Source: an uncultured Erysipelotrichaceae bacterium
Lineage (GTDB): Bacteria > Bacillota_I > Bacilli_A > RFN20 > CAG-826
NCBI GenBank assembly: GCA_946612405.1
Contig: CAMOEQ010000004.1
Location: 1 to 35,761, forward strand
Direction of reading: 5' to 3'
DNA: 35,761 bases
Below, in pieces: positions 1 to 8,414 of the stretch; the first letter of the stretch is position 1, and the number at the start of each line of letters is the position of its first letter. The translations under genes and the position numbers were made by a program. The notes beneath the pieces were generated by a model. The model had not been told where the DNA came from. It ran no database searches and saw nothing but the letters and a program-made list of their open reading frames with translations.

Positions 1-77
1 AGCATGAACGCATTACCACGATTGATGAATTCCTTGAATTCTTGAAAGAATCCTTTTGACTTTTTTAATTTTGCCAT
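1..77 (-). CDS. mscL: Large-conductance mechanosensitive channel MscL, N-terminal part
   Basis: Partial gene cut by the left window edge; only the first 25 codons are visible, reading right to left from an ATG at 77. The peptide contains FFQEFKEFINRGNAFM, which matches the amphipathic N-terminal helix of MscL that ends in an RGN motif just before the first membrane helix. MscL forms a homopentameric inner-membrane pore that releases solutes during hypo-osmotic shock. A strong Shine-Dalgarno (CGGAGG, 87-92) lies 9 nt upstream and supports this start. The gene diverges from degV across an 85-base spacer. The membrane helices lie outside the window, so the call rests on the N-terminus only. Confidence 0.75.
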   Translation of the reverse strand, partial: MAKLKKSKGFFQEFKEFINRGNAFM

Positions 78-112
78 TAATAATAACCTCCGAAATAATT
101 ATAATTTCAAAA

Positions 113-142
113 TAGATTAAATAAAATATATTTTGGTATAAT
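113..142 (+). promoter_or_regulatory. degV promoter
   Basis: A consensus TATAAT lies at 137-142, preceded by TGG, which makes an extended -10 element. The -35 candidate TAGATT (113-118, 18-nt spacer) is weak, as is common with extended -10 promoters. The start codon is 20 nt downstream with GGAG at 153-156. This is inferred from sequence only. Confidence 0.55.
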
Positions 143-162
143 AATTACGATTGGAGAAATTT

Positions 163-1014
163 ATGAGTAAAATCAAAATAGTTGTCGACTCAACAGTTGA
201 CCTATCAAAAGATCTTTATGAAAAATATGATATGGCAATCATCCCATTGAATGTTTCGTTTGGTGAAAAAACATTTAAAGATGGTGTTGATATCACTAGA
301 GATCAACTTTATGAAGATGTTAAAAAATTCAAATCTTTGCCATCAACTTCTGCTCCAGGACCACAAGTCTTCGAAGAAGAATTTAAAAAATGGCTAGATC
401 AAGGCTATGAAGTTATTTATATGGGTATTGGATCCACTTTATCCACAGCTTTGCAAAGTGCAAATATTGCTAAAAACAATTTAGGAAGTGATAAAGTTCA
501 TTTAGTCGATACTAAAAATTTATCTAGCGCTTCAGGATTGCTTGCTATGAAAGCCGCAAAACTTGCCAAAGAAGGCAAAGAAGCTGACGAAATTTGCAAG
601 ATCCTTGAAAAGGATGTTCCTAATGTGGTTGCCCAATTTAGTGTTGAAACACTTGATTATCTACATAAAGGCGGAAGATGTTCTGGTACTGCTAAAGTTA
701 TTGGACATATTTTCCATGTCCATCCACACCTTTTAGTTAAAGATGGAAAATTAATTGTTTATAAAAAACCTCGCGGAACAATGAAGACCGCAATCGATGG
801 TCAAATCCAAGAATTAAAAGATGCGTTACCAAATGTTCAAATGGATAACATTATGATTACTGATTCAGGCACAACCGATGAAATAAGAAATTATTTTGTG
901 AAAGAAGTGTCAAAATTAGTTGATCCAAAAGTAATTAGAACAACACCTGCTGGATGCGTTATCTCATCTCACTGCGGTTTCGGAACAATTGGATTGTTGT
1001 TCATTAAAGATTAA
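163..1014 (+). CDS. DegV family fatty-acid-binding protein (FakB-like)
   Basis: A 283-residue protein of the DegV/FakB family. These soluble proteins bind one fatty acid and, in Gram-positive bacteria, present it to the kinase FakA for acyl-phosphate formation and phospholipid synthesis. Family signatures are an N-terminal VVDSTVDL, a TSAPGP segment after helix 2, ETLDYLHKGGRCSG in the middle and a C-terminal GFGTIGLLF. Length is normal (about 280). An in-frame TTG at 151 exists, but the ATG at 163 has GGAG six bases upstream and begins MSKIKIVVDST as the family does, so it is chosen. It is monocistronic, ending at a terminator shared with pmbA. No fakA is in the window, so the partner is inferred. 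Confidence 0.9.
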   Translation: MSKIKIVVDSTVDLSKDLYEKYDMAIIPLNVSFGEKTFKDGVDITRDQLYEDVKKFKSLPSTSAPGPQVFEEEFKKWLDQGYEVIYMGIGSTLSTALQSANIAKNNLGSDKVHLVDTKNLSSASGLLAMKAAKLAKEGKEADEICKILEKDVPNVVAQFSVETLDYLHKGGRCSGTAKVIGHIFHVHPHLLVKDGKLIVYKKPRGTMKTAIDGQIQELKDALPNVQMDNIMITDSGTTDEIRNYFVKEVSKLVDPKVIRTTPAGCVISSHCGFGTIGLLFIKD

Positions 1015-1040
1015 AAAAGGCCATTTGGCCTTTTCTTTTT
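1015..1040. terminator. Bidirectional terminator between degV and pmbA
   Basis: Perfect stem AAAAGGCC / GGCCTTTT (1015-1022 and 1027-1034) with loop ATTT. T-rich tails follow on both strands, so it can stop degV from the left and pmbA from the right. Confidence 0.85.
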
Positions 1041-2370
1041 ATTTACCGGTAACCGATATCTTTTTAACGTATATCGATGGACAAGTTGTTGCGGTTTGAA
1101 TTATCAATTTTGAATTGTTTGCAACATCTTTAATATTATTAAACAAATTAAGTAAATTATCCGCGATTGTGATCAATGATAACGGTTCTGCAATTTTACC
1201 ATCTCTTATCATGAAACCCGCTGATTGAAGTGAGAAGTTTCCACTTCGATGGTTAATACCGGCATGAATACCTTGAAGGTCTGTAATATAAACACCTTCT
1301 TTAATAGATGAAAAGATTTCTTCTTCACTCTTTTTGCCTGGTTTAACGAATATTTGATTTAATTTGGCATGAGCTTTGCCACCAGCAACTTCACTGTTTC
1401 CTGTTGGTTCAACACCAACTTTTTCAGCTTGTTCCAATGTATATAGATATGTTTTTAAAATGCCCTTTTTAATAATTTCTTTTTTATTGATTGCAACACC
1501 TTCATCATCGAAGTAATCAAAGAATATATTCTTTGCTAAGCCATTTTCGATAACGGTGAGTTTTTTCGAAGCAACTTGTTTATTTAATTTATCGACAAAA
1601 TATGACGATTTCTTTTCAATTTCTTCGTAATCGATTGGGCCTAAGAATACTTTCAATAAAATTGAAGCTGTTTCAGGATTAAAGACAACAGGATATTTTT
1701 TAGATTTGCATTGAGTTGAACCAAGTTTCTTTAAAGCATCCTCTGCAACATCTTTGACAAATTCATCGACATTGAATTCATTTGGGTCCATGGAAACAAA
1801 TACTTTGAAACCAGTTCTAACTTCGTCACCTTCTTTGGCAGTGACTTCTGAATAGAATGTATATGTTCCTTGTTTAGATTTTAGTTTAAGACCATATGTG
1901 TTTGTTAAGAATGAGTCGCTGATTTCATTTTCATAACCAACCATAACAACTTCATTAATTCTTTTATCGTATGCATAAAGTTTCTTTTCAACTTCTAAGC
2001 ATGTCTTGATTGCATCAGAAACTTTCATTTCCTCAACAGCTTTATTAAAGAGGTTTTTTCGATGATATTTTTCTGATCCTTTAAAGATGATTCCTTTCTC
2101 ATCTTTTTCGATAATTTTGGCGGTTGCTTTTATCGAATCAACCAAGAATTGCGGGGTATTTTTGTCGATTTGTTCAGTTAAGACCGCTCCAAATTTACCA
2201 TCTACAATACCTCTAGCAACTAACGAAATAGTTTCGTGTTCGGTGAAAGAATCGATTTCTTTGTGAAAGATAGAAACCGAAGTTGAAACTGAGTGGGAAT
2301 AAGATAAATCGGCTGCCTCAAATCCGTTTTGTTTTGCTAATTCAAAAAACTTTTTCTCATTTAATCTCAT
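1039..2370 (-). CDS. pmbA: TldD/PmbA family protein, PmbA (TldE) subunit
   Basis: A 443-residue member of the TldD/PmbA family. TldD and PmbA (TldE) form a heterodimeric metalloprotease that degrades unfolded peptides; in enterobacteria it matures microcin B17 and processes CcdA. This subunit lacks the HExxxH zinc site found in its neighbour, as expected for the non-catalytic partner. Family features include GNSEVAGGKAHAKLNQIF and a C-terminal SLQSAGFMIRDGKIAEPL. The ATG overlaps the TGA of tldD by four bases (ATGA), and the end of tldD supplies GGAGGAG as Shine-Dalgarno, so translation is coupled. The natural substrate here is unknown; no RiPP precursor gene was found in the window. Confidence 0.9.
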   Translation of the reverse strand: MRLNEKKFFELAKQNGFEAADLSYSHSVSTSVSIFHKEIDSFTEHETISLVARGIVDGKFGAVLTEQIDKNTPQFLVDSIKATAKIIEKDEKGIIFKGSEKYHRKNLFNKAVEEMKVSDAIKTCLEVEKKLYAYDKRINEVVMVGYENEISDSFLTNTYGLKLKSKQGTYTFYSEVTAKEGDEVRTGFKVFVSMDPNEFNVDEFVKDVAEDALKKLGSTQCKSKKYPVVFNPETASILLKVFLGPIDYEEIEKKSSYFVDKLNKQVASKKLTVIENGLAKNIFFDYFDDEGVAINKKEIIKKGILKTYLYTLEQAEKVGVEPTGNSEVAGGKAHAKLNQIFVKPGKKSEEEIFSSIKEGVYITDLQGIHAGINHRSGNFSLQSAGFMIRDGKIAEPLSLITIADNLLNLFNNIKDVANNSKLIIQTATTCPSIYVKKISVTGK

Positions 2371-3764
2371 TTTAATTCTCCTCCGTTTCCACCGACGGTA
2401 ATTTCACTAATACGGAGAGTTGGTTGACCAACATCTACAGGAATTGAGCCACTAGCGGCACCACACATTCCTTGCGCTCTTTCTAAATCGTTTCCAACCA
2501 TATCGATTTTCATCAAAATATCTTTTCCTTGTCCGATTAAAGAAGCGCCTCTAACTGGTTCACAAACTTTACCATCTCTAATGATATAAGCTTCGCTACA
2601 AGCAAAATTGAATTCGCCTGTGGCAGGATTAACGCTTCCACCACCTAATGATTTAGCATATAAACCAAGTTTGGTTGCTTTAATAATTTCTTCTGGAGTA
2701 CTTTTTCCGTTATCAATATATGTATTAGACATACGTGAAGTAGGTTCAAATTTATATGATTGTCTACGACAAGCGCCATTACCTTTTTCGTTCATTCTTC
2801 GTCCATTGAAATCATCGATTAAATAATTTTTCAAAATGCCATTTTCAATAAGAACTGTTCTATTTGTTTTGTTTCCTTCGTCATCAACACTATTGGAACC
2901 CCAACCATTTTCGATAGTTCCATCATCAATAGCAGTGACAAGTGGAGAAGCAATTTGTTCGCCCATCTTCCCAGAAAAAACAGATAAATTTTTAGAAACT
3001 GATGAAGCTTCTAATGGATGACCACATGATTCATGGAATAAAACTCCGCCAAATCCATTTCCGATAACAACTGGCATTTTGCCACTTGGGCATTCTTTGG
3101 CGCTTAACATTAATACTGCTTGTCTAGCAGCGTCTTTGCCAAGTTCAACTATATCAAGTTTGTTTTTGAAATATTCAAAACCTGATGCTGCACCAGGTGC
3201 ACCATAACCTGTTTCAATCTTTTCACCTTCAGCAGCAACGCATTGTAATGCGACACGACCTCTTTCATTTTCATCATTAATAATTGCGCCATTAGAATTG
3301 AATATATTTATAGTTCTATGATTAAAAATCATTGAAGCTGAAGTTCTAACGATTCTTTGATCATATTCTTGCATGGCCTTAACACCTTTTTTGAGATAAT
3401 TTACAATCTCGGATTTATCAACCGATTCAAAAGGAATCTCAATAGGAGTAACGCACTTAATCTTTTTGTTTGTTAATTTTGAAACAACTATTTCTTGTTT
3501 GCCATTAAATGAATTAGACAAAGATGAAGCAAGTTTCATTAATCCGCTTCTTGAAATATCGTTAGTGTAACCATACACAGAGCGAAATTTTTGTAATAGT
3601 CTTATACCAGCTCCGTAAGTCTTACTGATAACTGCATTTTCAACTTTTCCATTATCGATAGAAATCATATTTGAAATCTTTTCTTCGATGAAAATTTCGG
3701 CGAAGTCAGCACCAGTGGATAAACCAGCATTTAAGACATCTATTGCTATTTTTTTAGAAATCAT
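2367..3764 (-). CDS. tldD: TldD family metalloprotease, catalytic subunit
   Basis: A 465-residue TldD homologue. The zinc-binding motif HESCGH (HExxxH, residues 244-249) is intact within GVLFHESCGHPLEASS, and the C-terminal GNGG is present. It is the catalytic half of the cytosolic TldD-TldE protease. An upstream in-frame start at 3785 would translate the ribosome-binding site itself (AAAGGAGGG, 3768-3776), so the ATG at 3764, three bases after that site, is preferred. It is transcribed ahead of pmbA in a two-gene operon, separated from upstream pfkA by an intrinsic terminator. Its own promoter is not clear; TAAAAT about 30 nt upstream is a candidate. Confidence 0.92.
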   Translation of the reverse strand: MISKKIAIDVLNAGLSTGADFAEIFIEEKISNMISIDNGKVENAVISKTYGAGIRLLQKFRSVYGYTNDISRSGLMKLASSLSNSFNGKQEIVVSKLTNKKIKCVTPIEIPFESVDKSEIVNYLKKGVKAMQEYDQRIVRTSASMIFNHRTINIFNSNGAIINDENERGRVALQCVAAEGEKIETGYGAPGAASGFEYFKNKLDIVELGKDAARQAVLMLSAKECPSGKMPVVIGNGFGGVLFHESCGHPLEASSVSKNLSVFSGKMGEQIASPLVTAIDDGTIENGWGSNSVDDEGNKTNRTVLIENGILKNYLIDDFNGRRMNEKGNGACRRQSYKFEPTSRMSNTYIDNGKSTPEEIIKATKLGLYAKSLGGGSVNPATGEFNFACSEAYIIRDGKVCEPVRGASLIGQGKDILMKIDMVGNDLERAQGMCGAASGSIPVDVGQPTLRISEITVGGNGGELK

Positions 3765-3796
3765 AAACCCTCCTTTATAAAACAAAGTTTTATTTT

Positions 3797-3824
3797 AAGA
3801 AAAATCCGGGCTATTGCCTGGATT
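3797..3824 (-). terminator. Intrinsic terminator of pfkA
   Basis: On the minus strand AATCCAGGC / GCCCGGATT (one A-C mismatch, loop AATA) is followed by TTTTTCTT. The stem begins inside the pfkA stop codon, so pfkA and tldD are probably separate transcripts. Confidence 0.75.
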
Positions 3825-4788
3825 ATCTATTAACTAATTTAATCGCATCAAGCAATTCGTGATTTGCCTCTCTTTTCATTTCGAGAGCCTCATCGATTTT
3901 AATGCGTTTGATTTTGCCGTTCCATAATCCTAGGCAAATGCTTGATTCTCCATCAAGAATTGCTTTGACTGCAGCAATACCAAATCTAGTTGCTTCGATT
4001 CTATCTTTGCTTGTTGGAGATCCACCTCTTTGAAGGTGGCCTAAGATTTCAGCACGGGTTTCAATACCAGTTGCTTCTGTAACTTTTTTAACAAAATCAA
4101 AGATATTTGGATAAATTTTTTCACTTACGATAACAAGAGAATGTTTTTTCTTACCACCTTTAAGTGATTTTAATTTATTAAAAACATTTTCATCACTAAT
4201 TGGATCATCAGGTGTAATAATCATTTCAACACCTTCAGCAACGCCAGAATAAAGGGCTAAGTCACCACATTTGTTACCCATGACTTCGATGAAGGTACAT
4301 CTTTGATGCGATGTTGTTGTATCTCTTATTTTATCGACACATTCACAAATGGTGTTGCAGCATGTATCAAAACCAATAGTATATTCGGTGGAAGCAATGT
4401 CGTTATCGATTGTTCCAGGAATACCAACTGTATTAATTCCTTTATGAGCCAATTCTCTTGCACCACGATAGGTTCCATCTCCACCAATAACAATTAAAGA
4501 ATCAATTCCATAATCATGTAATTGGCGAATAGCCATATTTTGAATCGCATCTTCTTTAAACGAAGGCAAACGGGCGCTTCTTAAAATAGTGCCACCTCTA
4601 TTAATAATGTCAGAAACAAAGTTTCTATCGACTTGTTCAATTCTTCCTTCAACAAGTCCTTTGTAGCCATCATAGACGACATACATATCGCATCCAGATT
4701 TAATACCAGAACGAACAATTGCACGAACACATGCGTTCATGCCTGGGGCATCGCCGCCCGAAGTTAATACAGCAATTTTTTTAGTCAT
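3823..4788 (-). CDS. pfkA: ATP-dependent 6-phosphofructokinase
   Basis: A 321-residue bacterial PfkA, which phosphorylates fructose 6-phosphate to fructose 1,6-bisphosphate in the committed step of glycolysis. Visible motifs are the ATP-binding TSGGDAPGMN (residues 9-18), GGDGTYRGA, the catalytic TIDNDIASTEYTIGFDT with the conserved Asp pair, and EVMGNKCGDLAL. GGD rather than GED at the second ATP site indicates ATP dependence. Length equals the Bacillus type (about 319). No Shine-Dalgarno precedes the ATG; a -10-like CATAAT ends 10 nt upstream (4799-4804), so the mRNA may be nearly leaderless. The upstream FAD-oxidoreductase gene ends 45 bases away without an obvious terminator, so partial read-through is possible. 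Confidence 0.97.
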   Translation of the reverse strand: MTKKIAVLTSGGDAPGMNACVRAIVRSGIKSGCDMYVVYDGYKGLVEGRIEQVDRNFVSDIINRGGTILRSARLPSFKEDAIQNMAIRQLHDYGIDSLIVIGGDGTYRGARELAHKGINTVGIPGTIDNDIASTEYTIGFDTCCNTICECVDKIRDTTTSHQRCTFIEVMGNKCGDLALYSGVAEGVEMIITPDDPISDENVFNKLKSLKGGKKKHSLVIVSEKIYPNIFDFVKKVTEATGIETRAEILGHLQRGGSPTSKDRIEATRFGIAAVKAILDGESSICLGLWNGKIKRIKIDEALEMKREANHELLDAIKLVNR

Positions 4789-4833
4789 AGCGTTAATTAT
4801 TATGTAATACTTTAAAAATAAAATAAACTATTT

Positions 4834-6375
4834 TTAATTTTTCTTGTAGATAAATCGAATTGGTTTTGAAATTTTATACCATTTATGATTTTCTTTAAGA
4901 ATCCTTTGAATGGCGAATTTTCCAGACATCATCGCTATCGGTATGCCTCCCGGGAGAACGCACCATTGAGTGGCAAGTTGTAAGTTTTTAAGATGTCTAA
5001 ATTTTCCGTTAGAATAATAAATTGAACCTTTTGATGTATACGCAAATGGCATATATGCTCCACGATAAGCATTCGTATATCTGTTATATGTTTTTGGAGT
5101 AGTGACATCAATGACTTTGATTTTGTCTTTTAAAGTCGGGAATTCTTCAATGATTCTTTCTAATACAGCTTCAGCAATTCTATTTTTCTCAGCTATATAT
5201 CTTTTTCTATCTAAATAAAGTTCGTTCCAATACATATAATCAGCGTTTGATTGATGCAATAAGACAGTGATTAAAGTATCACCATTAGATGTGAATTTTT
5301 TATCATAAGAATAGCATCTAATTGGTACGTGATTGTACTCTCTTTTACCAGCCATGTAAGATTTAGTTTTAAATAAATATATTTGGGAAATGCCGAGCTT
5401 TTCATATTCTTCTTTGTTAACTTTTAAGGAAATATAAATACAGGATGGAGTTGGGTAAACAGCAGGATTTGCAAAACGTTTTGAGTAGGCTTTAATAGTG
5501 TATTTTTCTTCGATTAAATGATAAGTATGAGCAACATCACATGCTGCTATTACTCGATCGGCTTTTATTATCTCGCCATTTTTAAGTTGAATTCCTACAG
5601 CTTTGTGGTTTTCAATAATTATTTTTTGAATTTCCTTGTTGTAGTGAATAATACCGCCTTTTTCAAGATACGAATTAACCATATTGTTTATCAAAGCTGA
5701 AGATCCACCTTTTAAAACTCCGCCATTACCCATTGCAACAGTTCCAAATCCATATAAACTTGAATATAAATTCTCATCACCAGGAACGATATTTTCAAAT
5801 GCATATTGTAAAGCGGGAGATTTAAATTTGGCAGCAAATTCCTCTTTGCTACATTTCTTTGTGATTAAATACATCTTTAAATAAGGAAATACAGAAAAGC
5901 CAAATTTAATTTTTCTCCAAATTGACATCTCTGAAAGAGGAATGTCTGTTGGCAATGGCATATTTTGGATTTTATAGACTAAGTAGATAAAACGTTTGAT
6001 TATTTTTTTATCTTCGGGAGAAATTTCTAGTAACTCTTTTTCAAGTTTTTTTAAATCACACCAAAAAGTGACTACTGTATTTTCATATTTAACAGATCCA
6101 AAATTGTCTGGATGAATAATATCTTCGGTTTTAAATGCATTTAGATCATCCCACATTGAGCGAATCTCGGTACCTTCTCTTGTACCAGTCATCCAATGAA
6201 TGCATCCGTCAATGAGCATATTATCTCTTCTCCAAGTAGCGCAAAGACCACCAGCTATTGGATTCTTTTCATATATTTCAGTTATCATTCCGTTTTTTTG
6301 GCCATATATACCGGCAGATAATCCGGATATTCCTGCCCCAATAATAATTATCTTTTCAGTTTTCTCAGTTTTCAT
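4834..6375 (-). CDS. FAD-dependent oxidoreductase of the phytoene desaturase/carotenoid isomerase type
   Basis: A 513-residue flavoprotein. An N-terminal dinucleotide-binding GAGISG (residues 13-18) is followed by a second strand ending EIYEKN and then GGLCATW, the arrangement of CrtI/CrtISO and retinol saturase-like amine-oxidase-superfamily enzymes. A C-terminal QWCVLPGGIP segment fits the second FAD contact of that family. The substrate cannot be read from sequence; there is no phytoene synthase or other carotenoid gene nearby, so a carotenoid role is unproven and lipid or quinone substrates are equally possible. A TATAAT at 6385-6390 ends nine bases before the ATG, suggesting an almost leaderless transcript. 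It lies 45 bases before pfkA on the same strand. Confidence 0.8.
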   Translation of the reverse strand: MKTEKTEKIIIIGAGISGLSAGIYGQKNGMITEIYEKNPIAGGLCATWRRDNMLIDGCIHWMTGTREGTEIRSMWDDLNAFKTEDIIHPDNFGSVKYENTVVTFWCDLKKLEKELLEISPEDKKIIKRFIYLVYKIQNMPLPTDIPLSEMSIWRKIKFGFSVFPYLKMYLITKKCSKEEFAAKFKSPALQYAFENIVPGDENLYSSLYGFGTVAMGNGGVLKGGSSALINNMVNSYLEKGGIIHYNKEIQKIIIENHKAVGIQLKNGEIIKADRVIAACDVAHTYHLIEEKYTIKAYSKRFANPAVYPTPSCIYISLKVNKEEYEKLGISQIYLFKTKSYMAGKREYNHVPIRCYSYDKKFTSNGDTLITVLLHQSNADYMYWNELYLDRKRYIAEKNRIAEAVLERIIEEFPTLKDKIKVIDVTTPKTYNRYTNAYRGAYMPFAYTSKGSIYYSNGKFRHLKNLQLATQWCVLPGGIPIAMMSGKFAIQRILKENHKWYKISKPIRFIYKKN

Positions 6376-6384
6376 GTCCTATAA

Positions 6385-6390
6385 ATTATA
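6385..6390 (-). promoter_or_regulatory. -10 element of the FAD oxidoreductase gene
   Basis: Minus-strand TATAAT with TTAAGT 16 nt upstream as a -35 candidate. Only nine bases (TTATAGGAC) separate it from the ATG at 6375, so transcription should begin within about 0-3 bases of the start codon. Confidence 0.5.
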
Positions 6391-6429
6391 CCTAAATAAA
6401 TTTAAAACTTAACATTTTGGTTTCTGTTC

Positions 6430-6458
6430 TTGATTTTCAACTTTATCATTGATAAGAT
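6430..6458 (+). promoter_or_regulatory. rpmE promoter
   Basis: TTGATT (6430-6435) and TAAGAT (6453-6458) are separated by 17 bases, a good sigma-A spacing. Expected transcription start is near 6465, leaving a leader of about 50 bases that holds the hairpin listed next. Confidence 0.5.
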
Positions 6459-6476
6459 TTCTCTACAAACTTTCTT

Positions 6477-6495
6477 TAGGACCTACATAGGCCTA
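6477..6495 (+). promoter_or_regulatory. Hairpin in the rpmE 5' leader, possible L31 autoregulatory site
   Basis: TAGG-A-CCT pairs with AGG-CCTA (7 bp, one bulged A, loop ACAT) directly upstream of the Shine-Dalgarno GAAGGAG (6501-6507). Leaders of ribosomal protein genes often bind their own product, so feedback control by L31 is possible. That role is inferred from position only. Confidence 0.4.
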
Positions 6496-6513
6496 AGGCG
6501 GAAGGAGTTAAAA

Positions 6514-6717
6514 ATGAAAAAAGGAATTCACCCACAAACTTACAAAATCAAAGTCACTTGTGTTTCTTGTGGTACAACATTTGAAACAACATCAACAAAG
6601 AAAGATATTCACGTTGATACTTGCTCAAATTGTCACCCATTCTACACCGGTAAACAAAGATTTGTTCAATCAGATGGACGTGTCGACCGCTTCAACAAAA
6701 AATACGGTCTTAAATAA
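6514..6717 (+). CDS. rpmE: 50S ribosomal protein L31, zinc-binding type
   Basis: A 67-residue L31. It keeps four cysteines, CVSC (16-19) and CSNC (37-40), so it is the zinc-containing C+ paralogue that stabilises contacts between ribosomal subunits. It starts [10 protein letters not shown] and contains the family motif [20 protein letters not shown]. The ATG at 6514 is preceded by GAAGGAG seven bases upstream; longer upstream reading frames have no family match. A strong terminator follows, so the gene is monocistronic. Zinc-free L31 paralogues are usually derepressed by Zur under zinc limitation; none is visible here. Confidence 0.97.
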   Translation: MKKGIHPQTYKIKVTCVSCGTTFETTSTKKDIHVDTCSNCHPFYTGKQRFVQSDGRVDRFNKKYGLK

Positions 6718-6730
6718 GTTAAAAATGATT

Positions 6731-6757
6731 GCCCACTTCAGTGTGGGTTTTCTTTTA
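6731..6757 (+). terminator. rpmE terminator
   Basis: Stem CCCAC (6732-6736) / GTGGG (6743-6747) followed by TTTTCTTTT, 14 bases after the rpmE stop. Confidence 0.75.
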
Positions 6758-6771
6758 CAATACGTGAATGC

Positions 6772-6800
6772 TTTATTAAATAAAGAGCCAGTGGTATTAT
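6772..6800 (+). promoter_or_regulatory. metG promoter
   Basis: Extended -10 TGG-TATTAT (hexamer 6795-6800) with TTTATT at 6772-6777 and a 17-base spacer. The leader to the ATG at 6837 is about 30 bases and carries AAGGAG (6823-6828). It is too short for a T-box or SAM riboswitch. Confidence 0.5.
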
Positions 6801-6836
6801 TTATATGTTAATTTTCTAGAACAAGGAGTCCCTCAT

Positions 6837-8414
6837 ATGAAAAACAAGTTCTATATTACTACCCCAATTTATTATCCAAGTGCTGAAGCTCATATCGGCC
6901 ATGCCTATTGCACAACAATGTGCGATATTTTAGCTAGATATAAAAGAATGAGAGGAGTTGAAACCTACTTTTTAACCGGTACAGATGAACACGGTGAAAA
7001 AATTCAAAAGAAAGCCGCTGAAAAAGGTGTTACCCCTCAAGAATATGTCGATGAGATTGCTGCAAAATTCAAAAGTCTTTGGAAAGCAATGAGAATTTCG
7101 AATGATGATTTTATTCGTACAACTGAAGGAAGACATACTAAAGTTGTTCAAGACATTTTCTCTAAATTATATAAAAATGAAGATATTTATTTAGGAAAGT
7201 ATGAGGGATGGTATTGCACTCCTTGTGAATCATTTTGGACTGATACTCAAGTTGGACCAGATCATCTTTGTCCAGACTGTGGTAGACCAGTGCATAAAGA
7301 TAGTGAGGAATGCTATTTCTTCAAAACTCAAAAATACTTACCTGATTTATTAAAATATTACGATGAGAATCCCAAATTCATTACTCCTGTTTCTCGCAAA
7401 AATGAAATGCTTAATACATTTATCAAACCAGGATTGGATGATTTAAGTATTTCAAGAACCACTTTTGATTGGGGTATCCCTGTAAAAGAAAATAATAAGC
7501 ACGTTATGTATGTTTGGCTTGATGCTTTATGTAATTACATAACTGCTTTAGGATATGACACTGATTCTCATGAATTATTTGATAAATTCTGGGCTGATGA
7601 AAATACTGAAATCGTTCATGTTGTTGGCGCAGATATCACTCGTTTCCATACCATTTATTGGCCAATGTTTTTAAAAGGACTGGGATTAAGACTTCCTGAT
7701 CGAGTTTTTGTTCATGGCTTGCTAGATTTAAATGGTGAAAAAATGTCTAAGTCTCGTGGTAACGTTGTTTCACCAATTCCATTAATTGAAAGATATGGCG
7801 TTGATACAGTTAGATGGTATTTAGCTAAAGAGATGACTTTTGGTCAAGACGGAAGGTTTTCTCCTGAATTATTTGCCGAACGTATCAATATGGATTTAGC
7901 AAATAATTTTGGTAATTTAGTTAATCGCACAACTGCGATGATAAATAAGTATTTTGAAGGCAAGGTTCCTACCTTAAATAATCCAGGCGAAAAGGAGCAA
8001 AATATCCGTGTTTTGACGGAGAAAACTGTAAAAAAATATGAGGCTTTAATGGATGATTTGCAGGTTACTGAAGCACTTGATTGTGTTGTTGAATTGCTTA
8101 ATGCTGCAAATAAATATATCGAAGAATCTCAACCTTGGGTTTTATCAAAAGAAGGAAGGGTGGAAGAACTAGGAAACGTTATGGCTGTTTTATCTAATTC
8201 AATCATCGTATGCGCCAAGCTTCTTTCTCCGGTGCTGGTTGAAACCTCTCCTAAAGTATTTGCTTTATTTGGTTTATCTAAAGAACAAGAAAAATACGAA
8301 CGTGTTTATGACTTTTGTATTTATGAAGGAAATAATGTTACTCGTGGTGAACCATTATTCCCAAGACTTGATGTTAAGTTAGAAACCGAATTTATCAGTT
8401 CTATATCTCATTAA
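6837..8414 (+). CDS. metG: Methionyl-tRNA synthetase, short form
   Basis: A 525-residue class I synthetase that charges tRNA-Met with methionine. The HIGH motif is intact (HIGH, residues 19-22), as is KMSKS (302-306). A zinc knuckle begins at CTPC (127-130) and closes with CPDC, both within the connective-peptide insertion. The protein ends shortly after PLFPRLD, the point where the Bacillus enzyme continues into a C-terminal tRNA-binding (EMAP II/Trbp111-like) domain of about 110 residues. That domain is absent here and no free-standing copy is in the window. AAGGAG lies eight bases upstream of the ATG. The stop codon overlaps that of the convergent DUF3810 gene. Confidence 0.97.
   Translation: MKNKFYITTPIYYPSAEAHIGHAYCTTMCDILARYKRMRGVETYFLTGTDEHGEKIQKKAAEKGVTPQEYVDEIAAKFKSLWKAMRISNDDFIRTTEGRHTKVVQDIFSKLYKNEDIYLGKYEGWYCTPCESFWTDTQVGPDHLCPDCGRPVHKDSEECYFFKTQKYLPDLLKYYDENPKFITPVSRKNEMLNTFIKPGLDDLSISRTTFDWGIPVKENNKHVMYVWLDALCNYITALGYDTDSHELFDKFWADENTEIVHVVGADITRFHTIYWPMFLKGLGLRLPDRVFVHGLLDLNGEKMSKSRGNVVSPIPLIERYGVDTVRWYLAKEMTFGQDGRFSPELFAERINMDLANNFGNLVNRTTAMINKYFEGKVPTLNNPGEKEQNIRVLTEKTVKKYEALMDDLQVTEALDCVVELLNAANKYIEESQPWVLSKEGRVEELGNVMAVLSNSIIVCAKLLSPVLVETSPKVFALFGLSKEQEKYERVYDFCIYEGNNVTRGEPLFPRLDVKLETEFISSISH

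Noticed and set aside
151..162. TTG at 151 as the degV start
   Set aside because: It would translate the Shine-Dalgarno GGAG; the ATG at 163 has proper spacing and a family-like N-terminus.
3765..3785. Upstream start for tldD at 3785
   Set aside because: The extra seven codons encode the ribosome-binding site AAAGGAGGG itself.
6758..6836. T-box or SAM riboswitch before metG
   Set aside because: Only about 80 bases separate the rpmE terminator from metG, with the predicted transcription start about 30 bases before the ATG; no stem I, T-box sequence or antiterminator is seen.
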